NCBI GenBank assembly: GCA_013824865.1
Contig: PNON01000008.1
Location: forward strand, 1 to 58,702
Reading direction: 5' to 3'
DNA from: Anaerolinea sp.
GTDB lineage: Bacteria; Chloroflexota; Anaerolineae; Anaerolineales; Anaerolineaceae
Length of the DNA: 58,702 nt
Part shown: piece by piece, positions 51,821-58,702 of the stretch
Position numbering within the stretch: position 1 is the stretch's first letter
Layout of the letters: each line of letters opens with the position of its first letter
Translations under genes and position numbers: made by a program
Notes under the pieces: generated by a model
What the model saw: only the letters and a program-made list of their open reading frames with translations
The model's database searches: none
Told to the model about the DNA's origin: nothing

Positions 51821-52864
51821 ATGAATTTGACACCTTCGGAGATCAACGAAATGCTGCCTTTCTTGCTTAGAAGGGAAAATGTAGCTCGCTATGAAGATGG
51901 CGCGGTTGTTATCGGAAACCGGAGCAAATATCCCTTTGAAAGATCTTTTGTTCGTTGCACGGATGTCGAATGTGTTGCGAAGGCTATTGAGGATATGGTA
52001 ACACAGGGAGGTGGTCCTTCGAATGCAGCGCTTTATACCCTGGTTATGGTAGCGTGTCAAACTGAGAAACAACCAAAACCTTTACGCAGGTCCATTATGG
52101 AAGCCGCCAGCAAGCGGTTGATTAAAACCCGTCCCACAAATACCGCGCTTGCCCGGCGGCTTGATCTGGCTATGCAAGTAGTTTACCGGACTCTTGAAGA
52201 GGGCGGGGATGTGGAACCTACCCTGTTGGCATGGATCGAAAATTTCCGTGATAAGACAGCGCGGGATTATGCCATTGCCGGTGAATTCGGAGCCAGCCTG
52301 ATCGAAGACGGGGATGGTATTCTAACCATGTGCTTTGCTGAAACATCCTTTTTATTAGCGCTTGCCATGGCTCAAAAATCTGGCAAGCGGATACAGGTAT
52401 TCACGCCTGAGACACGACCTTATCTGCAGGGAGCCCGGTTGACTGCGCCTAGTGTCCACGAACTGGGAATCCCGGTGAATATCATCGGTGACAATATGCC
52501 AGCCTATGTGCTCTCACAGGGCAAAGTACAAAAATACTTTACAGCAGCAGACCTGGTAACCCTCGACGGACATGTAGTGAACAAGGTAGGTACCTTCCAA
52601 AATGCCATCGCTGCATCTTATCATCGTGTACCATACTTTGTGTTTTCGTGGGGACCAGACAAGCAAAAACCTGACCGTGCTTCGATCGAAATTGAGGAAC
52701 GCGACCCAGGTGAAATGAGATCCTGTCGGGGTCAGCCAACGACTGATCCCAATATTGGTGCTTACTACCCCGCGTTTGATATCACTCCACCTCACCTGGT
52801 GAGTGGAGTGATTACTCAGTTTGGGATCCTAAGCCCTTATGACCTGGCACGCTTCTTTGGTTAA
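51821..52864 (+). CDS. eIF2B/MtnA-family sugar-phosphate isomerase-like protein
   Basis: A 347-residue protein of the translation-initiation-factor-2B-like fold that includes MtnA (methylthioribose-1-P isomerase) and ribose-1,5-bisphosphate isomerase. GGGPSNAALYTLVM near residue 65 corresponds to the GAPAIG loop, ILTMCFAETSFL near 165 supplies the candidate catalytic Cys, and NKVGTFQNAIAASYHRVPYFVF is the C-terminal signature. The GAD catalytic-Asp segment appears shortened to TLDGH. Between EcfT and a nucleoside-phosphorylase-like gene, it likely isomerises a pentose-1-phosphate released from a nucleoside. Confidence 0.7.
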   Translation: MNLTPSEINEMLPFLLRRENVARYEDGAVVIGNRSKYPFERSFVRCTDVECVAKAIEDMVTQGGGPSNAALYTLVMVACQTEKQPKPLRRSIMEAASKRLIKTRPTNTALARRLDLAMQVVYRTLEEGGDVEPTLLAWIENFRDKTARDYAIAGEFGASLIEDGDGILTMCFAETSFLLALAMAQKSGKRIQVFTPETRPYLQGARLTAPSVHELGIPVNIIGDNMPAYVLSQGKVQKYFTAADLVTLDGHVVNKVGTFQNAIAASYHRVPYFVFSWGPDKQKPDRASIEIEERDPGEMRSCRGQPTTDPNIGAYYPAFDITPPHLVSGVITQFGILSPYDLARFFG

Positions 52865-52872
52865 GGAATAAT

Positions 52873-53652
52873 ATGGAATCTGCGATCATCGCTGGAACTG
52901 GAATATACCAACTGCCCGGGTTTTTCTTCGAGCAGTTAGTGTTTGAAACTGAATATGGCCAAGCATTCATTAATGTGGGGAAAAAGGATGGCTTCGAACT
53001 TGCGTTCCTTGCCCGTCATGGCCTGGACCACAGCACACCGCCGCATAAAATCAATTTCCGAGCCAATATGAAAGCTCTTCAGATGCTCGGGGTAAAGCAA
53101 ATTCTGGCAACTTACGCAGTTGGCTCCATTAATCGCGATATTCCACCAGCCAGCTTGACGGTCCTAAGTGACTTTCTAGATTTTACCAGCGGACGACCGC
53201 TTTCTTTCTTTGAAGGTGGAAAGAGTGGCCTGGCTCACACAGCCATGGATGAACCGTATTGTCCTTCCCTGAGTCAAAGGATGCAAAACCTGGCACCTGA
53301 GTTCGGGCTGGACATCCACCCGGGAGCTGTTTATGTGGCAACCAACGGGCCTCGTTTTGAAACTCCAGCAGAGATCCGTATGTATGCCAAGCTTGGTGGA
53401 GATGTGGTAGGGATGACTGGTATACCAGAGGTGGTGCTAGCGCGGGAACTAAATATGCATTTCGCGGCAGTTGCCTATTCCATCAACTGGGCAGCAGGGC
53501 TTGAAAAGAACATAGAATTTGTCAGCAGTCAGATGGAAGTGACAAAGCAGAAGTTATCTTCATTATTGATCCGGACACTGCAAGGGCGTATAGTAATGAC
53601 TTGTAGTTGTGAAAAAGCAGTGATGTTCATGCATGCACCGGAGAATGTGTAA
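52873..53652 (+). CDS. MTA/MTI phosphorylase-like nucleoside phosphorylase (MtnP family)
   Basis: A 259-residue PNP/MTAP-family protein. AGTGIYQL at the N-terminus is the phosphate loop, PPHKINFRANMKAL carries the conserved RxN, and ATNGPRFETPAEIR near residue 155 is the family signature. GDVVGMTGIPE forms the base-binding Met segment. It cleaves a purine nucleoside, possibly methylthioadenosine or methylthioinosine, with phosphate to base and sugar-1-phosphate. Substrate choice is not certain by eye. It starts 8 nt after the isomerase-like gene; a deaminase of the MTA type lies at 54652. Confidence 0.8.
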   Translation: MESAIIAGTGIYQLPGFFFEQLVFETEYGQAFINVGKKDGFELAFLARHGLDHSTPPHKINFRANMKALQMLGVKQILATYAVGSINRDIPPASLTVLSDFLDFTSGRPLSFFEGGKSGLAHTAMDEPYCPSLSQRMQNLAPEFGLDIHPGAVYVATNGPRFETPAEIRMYAKLGGDVVGMTGIPEVVLARELNMHFAAVAYSINWAAGLEKNIEFVSSQMEVTKQKLSSLLIRTLQGRIVMTCSCEKAVMFMHAPENV

Positions 53653-53754
53653 ACGCCCTTTACCTTTCCCTGAAAGGAGGTGGATCACTGAAAAGGTTTA
53701 ATTGTTGTTTGTAATTCAAAGCGCATTAAACATTTATTTTGATAAGGAGAAAAA

Positions 53755-54588
53755 ATGAAAGAAATCTTTAGCATGTGGAAAAACACCCGGATGATCATCC
53801 TGGTGGCCCTTTCGGCAGCAATTTATGCTGCGTTCCTGATCGTGTTCAAAGGCGGTATCCCCATCATCCCTGGTATCACTGAAGTCCGCCCCGCGAACGT
53901 ATTCCCACCCGTATTCAGCCTGCTCTTCGGCCCGGCTGGCGCTTGGGGATCCGCCATCGGCAACTTCATTGGTGATCTTTTTGGTGGAACACTGGGTATC
54001 GGATCCATCTTTGGTTTCTTCGGCAACTTCTTTCTGGGCTTCATCCCCTACAAGATGTGAGGTGCAGTCTGGGGTCTTGTTAAGAAATCCGATATGTCTC
54101 AGACTACCAACAGCGTTAGCAAATTGATCGCATTCGAGGTTGTCGCCCTGGTTGCCTCTGCTGCCTGTGCTATCATCATCGCCTGGTACCTCGACCTTGC
54201 CAGCATTGTTCCGTTTGCTTTCCTGGCTATCACCATCACCGTCAACAACTTTGCTGCAGCTTTTGTCCTCGGTCCCATCCTTTTGGCTCTCTTCTATCCC
54301 CGCGTAAAGAAGTGGGGTCTGATCTGGACTGATATCATGAAGAAAGAGGATGTTGCCAAGGGGTTTGGAAAAGAATTGGGCGCTCTTTTGATGACTATCG
54401 GCGCTCTTGGCGGTTTGGTCGTAGGTATTTTAGTTGCGACAGGCGTTGCCGGTCAGCAGGTCTATGGTTTTGCTGGAAGTCAAGGCCAGGCGACTGTCTG
54501 GGGCAGCGTTTTGCCCTTCCTGGTTTTAATCCTGGTGGCGAGCGTCATGCTATCCGGTCGTGAGCAATTCGTGGAAGAAGAGGATTAA
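53755..54588 (+). pseudogene. ECF transporter S component interrupted by an in-frame TGA
   Basis: The frame from ATG 53755 encodes MKEIFSMWKNTRM.. with RPANVFPPVFSLLFGPAGAWG, typical of small ECF substrate-binding membrane proteins. A TGA at 54058-54060 interrupts it after FIPYKM. The same frame continues unbroken for 176 codons to 54588 with three to four more membrane helices and an acidic end. Related S components commonly have Trp after PYKL, so TGG to TGA is the simplest explanation: nonsense mutation or sequence error. Neighbouring genes end in TGA, so TGA is not read as Trp here. Selenocysteine is possible but unlikely. Confidence 0.65.
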
Positions 54589-54601
54589 CTTCTGTAGTTT
54601 A

Positions 54602-54635
54602 AAAAGGTGAGTAGCCAAAAGGCTACTCACCTTTT
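54602..54635 (+). terminator. Terminator after the ECF operon
   Basis: A perfect 15-bp stem (AAAAGGTGAGTAGCC / GGCTACTCACCTTTT) with an AAAA loop, 14 nt after the S-component stop. A strong intrinsic terminator that separates the ECF operon from the amidohydrolase gene. Confidence 0.9.
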
Positions 54636-54651
54636 ATTATCAGGTGAGCGT

Positions 54652-55974
54652 ATGGCTGAACCACACATCTCAATTGACATCGTAATTTCTGGTTGTACCA
54701 TCATCACTATGGATGCTGAGCGCAGGATCATTGAGGATGGTGCTGTGGCAATAAGGGGTGAACGCATCCTCTGGGTGGGGAATACAAGTGAATTACCGAC
54801 GAACTGGAAGGTAAAGCAGCGCATTGAATTATCCGGAAAAGTATTAATTCCCGGACTGGTAAATTCTCATGGTCACTGGGCGATGACTTTATTCCGCGGG
54901 TACATGGACGATGCTCCGCTGGAGACATGGCTCCAAAAAGCTTGGAAGGTGGAGGCAGCCTTTGTTTCACCTGAGAATGTGAAAGTGGGGTCGCAGCTGG
55001 CCATGATTGAAATGATCCGGGGGGGAACGACGTGTGCGGCAGATATGTACTGGCAATATCGCACAACCACTGAGGCGGCCATCCAGGCTGGGTTCCGTAT
55101 GGTGAATGGTCCTTCCTTCACCGAGATTGCCGGGTATAAGGGGAAAAAATCCACCGAATATCCTGAGGCGCTTGAATATCTGGATACTTATCAATCTGAG
55201 CCAATGGTCCATTGCTGCATTCAGATGCACTCGACCTACACTACCAATGAAAGTATGATGGAAGATGCGGGGCGTATCCTGGAGGATCGTGGGCTGTTGT
55301 TTATCACACACGCGTCGGAATCCAGATCTGAGATGGAATTAGTGCATCAAAAATATGGGTTAACTCCTATCCAGGTTCTGGAAAGAGCGGGTCTATTAGG
55401 ACCACGTTCGCTGCTGGCACACTGTGTTTATCTTTCGAATGAGGAAATAGACAAACTGGCTGAGACTGGTACCTCAGTGGCCCATTGTCCATCCTCCAAC
55501 CTTAAATTGGCTTCCGGTATTGCCCGGGTGGCGGATATGGTGAAAGCGGGGGTGATTGTATCCATCGGCACTGATGGGCCAGCCAGCAACAATGACCTGG
55601 ATATGTTCCATGAGGCTCAGTTGGCGGCAATGGTGCAGAAGGGTATCACAGGCGATCCTACAGTGCTTCCTGCTGAGATTGTATTTGCCATGATGACTCT
55701 TGGTGGTGCCCGGGCAATTGGCATGGGCGACCAGTTGGGTGCTGTGGAGGCGGGCAGACTGGCTGATCTGGCAATAATGGATTTTGATGCAGCACACCTG
55801 ACACCCTGTTACGATATTTATTCCCACCTGGTTTATGCCGCCGGGTCTGCGGATGTTTGCGATGTGGTTATTAACGGACGCGTGGTAATGCGCAATCGCG
55901 AAATGCTGACTCTGGATGAAAAGGAAATAAAGCAGCGGGTCCGCAAGATTGCTGATGAGGTGCGCAAGCTATGA
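54652..55974 (+). CDS. mtaD: 5-methylthioadenosine/S-adenosylhomocysteine deaminase-type amidohydrolase
   Basis: A 440-residue amidohydrolase of the MtaD/SsnA branch. LVNSHGHWAMTLFRG near residue 62 is the first metal motif, THASESRSEMEL near 222 and AHCVYL near 262 follow, then CPSSNLKLASG and GTDGPASNN. MtaD enzymes deaminate MTA, SAH or adenosine to the inosine analogue. The ATG at 54652 is used because the in-frame codon at 54607 lies inside the terminator stem. With the phosphorylase and isomerase-like genes upstream it could form an MTA-to-MTI salvage route. Relation to the 8-oxoguanine deaminase at 78 is evident but distant. Confidence 0.8.
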   Translation: MAEPHISIDIVISGCTIITMDAERRIIEDGAVAIRGERILWVGNTSELPTNWKVKQRIELSGKVLIPGLVNSHGHWAMTLFRGYMDDAPLETWLQKAWKVEAAFVSPENVKVGSQLAMIEMIRGGTTCAADMYWQYRTTTEAAIQAGFRMVNGPSFTEIAGYKGKKSTEYPEALEYLDTYQSEPMVHCCIQMHSTYTTNESMMEDAGRILEDRGLLFITHASESRSEMELVHQKYGLTPIQVLERAGLLGPRSLLAHCVYLSNEEIDKLAETGTSVAHCPSSNLKLASGIARVADMVKAGVIVSIGTDGPASNNDLDMFHEAQLAAMVQKGITGDPTVLPAEIVFAMMTLGGARAIGMGDQLGAVEAGRLADLAIMDFDAAHLTPCYDIYSHLVYAAGSADVCDVVINGRVVMRNREMLTLDEKEIKQRVRKIADEVRKL

Positions 55975-56054
55975 GGTGATCCAGCAGTGAACCGGTAGTT
56001 AACAGCATCCCCATTCTTTGGTAGAATCAAGGCAGAATTGAGAAAAGAGGCAAC

Positions 56055-57545
56055 TTGAAAAGAAATCGCTCATTTTCTGCCCTGAGATGGTTCTCGGTAT
56101 TTTTCATCTTCAGCGCAGTCATTTTAACGGTAACCCAGCTTATCAGCTTCAGCCGCATACGCTCGAATTTCCCAGCTGGACTGCGTATAGCCGGTATTCC
56201 CGTTGGTGGGTTAGACCGCCAGACGACAGCCCAGCGGTTGCTGGTGGCGTTTTCAATGCCAGTTGAAATGCGATACAACGACGCGGTTATTCAGATCAAG
56301 CCAGATGTGGCCGGTTTTGAGTTAGACCTGGAAGGCATGCTCACGGCAGCAGACTTGCAGCGCACCAGTCAACCTTTCTGGGTGGGATTCTGGGAGTTTC
56401 TATGGAATCAGCAACTTCCCACAACCGAAGTACCGCTGAAATCCAGCATAAATGAAGACCGATTGCGCAATTTCTTGCAGTTTGAAATCGCATCACGGTA
56501 CGATCAACCGCCAACACAGCCCATACCCATTGCAGGCAGCACTGGATTCATTGCCGGTCAGCCCGGAAGCGTCCTTAACATTGATCGAGCAATAAAGCTA
56601 ATCACTGATGCCCTGCATTCACCCACCAGCAGGGTGGTGAATCTGAGTTTCAGCAGCACGAATGCGCCAAGACCTTCTTTTACGAATCTTGAGATTCTGC
56701 TGCAGCAAATCATCAAGGTCAATAATTTCGACGGGATCGTGGATCTCTATATGGAAGATCTACAAACCAACGAAACCATCCATTTTGGGTACCAGAATGG
56801 CACCATCCTATCCACCCATCCGGATATCGCCTTTTCTGCCATCAGCACAATTAAAATCCCCATCATGATCTCTGCTTTCCGCCGATTGGATGAGCCAGCG
56901 CCAGAATATATATTAAACCAGATCATCTTAATGATCGAGCAATCTGGAAATGGGCCAGCGGACATCTTAATGCAATCGGTCATGGGTGAGAACGTTGCCC
57001 CGTTGGAAGTGACACAGGACATGCAGACTCTTGGATTGCAAAATACATTCCTTGGGGCATATATGACGAGTTCGGTTCCTCTTTATCGCCCCTTGAAAAC
57101 TCCTTCCAACCAGCGTACAGATATTACTACCGATCCTGATCCTGTTAGCCAGACAACACCTTCGGATATTGGCCAATTGCTGGGTGATATCTACATGTGT
57201 GACAATACCGGCGGTGGGGCGCTGGCAGCGGCTTTCCCAGGTGAGATCAGCCAGGCGGAATGCCAGCAAATGATCAACTTCCTTGTGGATAATAAGACAG
57301 TAGCCATTTTGCTGCAGGCTGGGCTACCGGAGGGTATCAAGATCGCGCACAAGCATGCTTATGCCACCGACGAATCGGACGGGCTGATCCATACCATGGG
57401 AGATTCGGGCATCGTTTACACTCCGGGAGGGGATTATATTGTTTCAGTCTTTGTTTATCATCCAGTGCAGGTGGTGTGGAATCCGACCAACAAGATGGTT
57501 TCGGAGCTATCTCAGGCAATATACAATTATTTTAATTTGGAGTAA
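56055..57545 (+). CDS. Membrane-anchored serine hydrolase (class A beta-lactamase-like) with PG-binding domain
   Basis: A 496-residue protein. An N-terminal membrane anchor (about 12-32) is followed by a domain like PG_binding_4/YoaR (RIAGIPVGGLDRQTTAQRL) and then, from about residue 225, a beta-lactamase2-type domain. The SxxK motif is STIK near 267, and an SGNGPADILM segment stands where SDN is usual. The KTG box is not obvious (KHAYATD). It may be a D,D-peptidase or beta-lactamase relative at the cell wall. The start is TTG at 56055 with AGAGG 5 nt before it. Confidence 0.75.
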   Translation: MKRNRSFSALRWFSVFFIFSAVILTVTQLISFSRIRSNFPAGLRIAGIPVGGLDRQTTAQRLLVAFSMPVEMRYNDAVIQIKPDVAGFELDLEGMLTAADLQRTSQPFWVGFWEFLWNQQLPTTEVPLKSSINEDRLRNFLQFEIASRYDQPPTQPIPIAGSTGFIAGQPGSVLNIDRAIKLITDALHSPTSRVVNLSFSSTNAPRPSFTNLEILLQQIIKVNNFDGIVDLYMEDLQTNETIHFGYQNGTILSTHPDIAFSAISTIKIPIMISAFRRLDEPAPEYILNQIILMIEQSGNGPADILMQSVMGENVAPLEVTQDMQTLGLQNTFLGAYMTSSVPLYRPLKTPSNQRTDITTDPDPVSQTTPSDIGQLLGDIYMCDNTGGGALAAAFPGEISQAECQQMINFLVDNKTVAILLQAGLPEGIKIAHKHAYATDESDGLIHTMGDSGIVYTPGGDYIVSVFVYHPVQVVWNPTNKMVSELSQAIYNYFNLE

Positions 57546-57585
57546 AGCACTGGATGCCGTAACAGATTTGCTGGAAGTAACTGAA

Positions 57586-58653
57586 TTACCCTATAAAGCT
57601 TACTTTTCGTTGTAAGTAAGGCATTAATTTATCGTTTTTCATAGCGATGGAGAGGTGAAGATCACTCTCCATCTTGTTAATTAATGACAAGGATTGGTTG
57701 AAAAGCGACAGATCATTCGGGTAACGCTTGCGGAAATTTGCAAACCTGGTATCCACATCAACGATTTTATCCCCTTCACACATCTTATCCGCCAGGTACA
57801 CAATCTGCTCTTCCAGGGTATTCGGCGCTGTGACGGGATCAAGAATTGTGAAAGCAGAGTGGCTGATTGCGATACGCGCAAGCTGCGCATAGCCTAATTC
57901 ATTCAAAATGCGGGCAGTCTCCGCGCCATGTTTGTTATCAGGATTTACAGTTTCTAGCTTATCCAGGTCATGCAGCAGACCACCCCGATGTGCCAATATT
58001 GGATCCAGCGACAAGCCATTATGCTGCGCCAGCCGGGCAAGGAAGTAAGCCACGAGGGATACAGTAAAGACATGTTTGTGCAACCCTGGGTGGGAGACAT
58101 GTTTCATTAATAATTCTGCGCACTCATCCAGCTCTGGCAAGGTGTGATGCTGAATGTGTTCAATAACGCTAGGTAGCTGGTCAGCGATAAGCAGTTCAGC
58201 TGATTGGAGCGGGTGGCTGCACATGGGGATAAAAAAATTCGCCTGTACCCAAATGGCGCGGATGCCAGCATTGAAGGCTCCGGCAATATCCGCGGTCAGG
58301 TCATCTCCGACCATAACCACTTCCCCTGCAGATAGATTGAGCGTTTCCAGGATGTGGTTGTAAAAATTAATCTGCGGTTTTGCACAGCCCATTTTACTGG
58401 CGGTGAAGATGTCGGTAAAGTAATCATCCACGCCAACCCGTGCAAGGGCAGCATGGATTTCTAACGGGGAAGAATCGGCAGCGTTGGTTGCCAGGTATAG
58501 CGGATATTTGGCTGCGAGGTGCTGCAATGCAGTTTGAATGCCAGGCATTGCTTCCACATGCTTCCATTTAAACATCGGTCCTTGACTGCCGGGGAGTGCA
58601 CGCATGACAGTATCGCCCCAATCGAAGAGGATGACTTTGATTGGTTTCATCAT
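57586..58653 (-). CDS. HAD hydrolase fused to HD-domain phosphohydrolase
   Basis: About 355 residues in two catalytic units. Residues 1-190 are a HAD-IA phosphatase: FDWGDTV with the nucleophile Asp, LATNAADSS, KPQINFY and GDDLTADI. Residues about 195-330 form an HD domain with HKHVFTV, GLLHDLDK and ISHSAF, which suggests a metal-dependent phosphohydrolase on a nucleotide or similar. The minus-strand ATG at 58653 (or 58650) is chosen because TATAAT lies 7 nt upstream; an extension to 58695 would read through the promoter. Substrate unknown. Confidence 0.78.
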   Translation of the reverse strand: MMKPIKVILFDWGDTVMRALPGSQGPMFKWKHVEAMPGIQTALQHLAAKYPLYLATNAADSSPLEIHAALARVGVDDYFTDIFTASKMGCAKPQINFYNHILETLNLSAGEVVMVGDDLTADIAGAFNAGIRAIWVQANFFIPMCSHPLQSAELLIADQLPSVIEHIQHHTLPELDECAELLMKHVSHPGLHKHVFTVSLVAYFLARLAQHNGLSLDPILAHRGGLLHDLDKLETVNPDNKHGAETARILNELGYAQLARIAISHSAFTILDPVTAPNTLEEQIVYLADKMCEGDKIVDVDTRFANFRKRYPNDLSLFNQSLSLINKMESDLHLSIAMKNDKLMPYLQRKVSFIG

Positions 58654-58660
58654 ACAGGCT

Positions 58661-58666
58661 ATTATA
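58661..58666 (-). promoter_or_regulatory. -10 box of the leaderless HAD-HD gene
   Basis: On the minus strand TATAAT is followed by 7 nt and ATGATG with no SD. The transcript would start at or next to the start codon. No good -35 match is seen at 16-18 nt. Confidence 0.5.
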
Positions 58667-58702
58667 TCAGGCAGGAAATATTCGGGTATAATCACAAATA
58701 TT

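Noticed and set aside
53653-53754. preQ1 or other riboswitch before the ECF S component
   Set aside because: Only a short CCTTTC/GAAAGG hairpin was seen; no known aptamer consensus matched by eye.
54058-54060. Selenocysteine codon in the S component
   Set aside because: Not called as Sec: no clear SECIS stem follows, the position fits Trp, and membrane S components are not known selenoproteins. Kept only as a question in the findings.
54607-54651. Start of the MtaD-type gene at 54607
   Set aside because: That codon lies within the 15-bp terminator stem; ATG 54652 with a nearby SD is adequate.
1-58702. Mobile elements or CRISPR
   Set aside because: No transposase, integrase, terminal inverted repeats with target duplications, or regularly spaced repeats were found; both tRNA genes lack a repeated attachment sequence nearby.

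Overview
The window looks like a chromosomal segment of an anaerobic Chloroflexota bacterium, probably class Anaerolineae. This is inferred from protein character: Ala/Pro-rich lipoprotein linkers, an NBR1-type Ig-like lipoprotein, a bifunctional PGI/PMI, a tandem-fused PhnE, and several genes whose -10 box lies 6-7 nt before the start codon. No rRNA, transposon, phage gene or CRISPR array was seen. Coding density is high and no gene-free stretch exceeds about 300 bp.

Region 1 (1-23.6 kb, all + strand) is a purine catabolism island. It encodes 8-oxoguanine deaminase, two adenine deaminases, a HutC-type GntR regulator, two carbamoyltransferases, carbamate kinase, a complete BMP-type nucleobase/nucleoside ABC transporter, a three-subunit molybdenum hydroxylase (xanthine dehydrogenase type), two fold-II PLP enzymes, a dihydropyrimidinase-type hydrolase, a glycosyltransferase and an unknown protein. 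Together they could import purines, deaminate and oxidise them, open the rings, and recover ATP from carbamoyl phosphate. Near-identical 11-bp palindromes (TTGTCNKACAA) bracket the first promoter and recur before the threonine-synthase-like gene; they are good candidates for the GntR operator.

Region 2 (23.6-30.3 kb, +) holds three membrane proteins, two of them resembling complex-I/Mrp antiporter subunits but without the usual pumping lysine, then a coiled-coil protein and SelB. Region 3 (30.4-34.7 kb, -) is an apparent operon: fused glutamate formimidoyltransferase/cyclodeaminase, M23 lipoprotein, dCTP deaminase and a YcaQ-type DNA glycosylase. A divergent HMCES/YedK-type protein and tRNA-Glu(TTC) follow.

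Region 4 (35.9-48 kb, mostly -) contains an amidase-domain exoprotein, a MetV-MetF fusion, a DMT transporter with a histidine-rich tail (+), a nuclease with Excalibur motif, tRNA-Ser(GGA), PGI/PMI, RsmI, an Ig-like lipoprotein and a PhnCDE-type ABC transporter behind a strong promoter with a palindromic operator candidate.

Region 5 (48.2-58.7 kb) has a small Cys/His-rich protein, a phosphodiesterase, and an ECF transporter operon: fused ATPases, EcfT, an eIF2B/MtnA-like protein, an MTA/MTI phosphorylase-like protein and an S component broken by an in-frame TGA. An MTA/SAH-deaminase-type amidohydrolase, a serine hydrolase and a HAD-HD fusion follow. The ECF block looks like a nucleoside or methylthionucleoside uptake and salvage module and complements the purine island.
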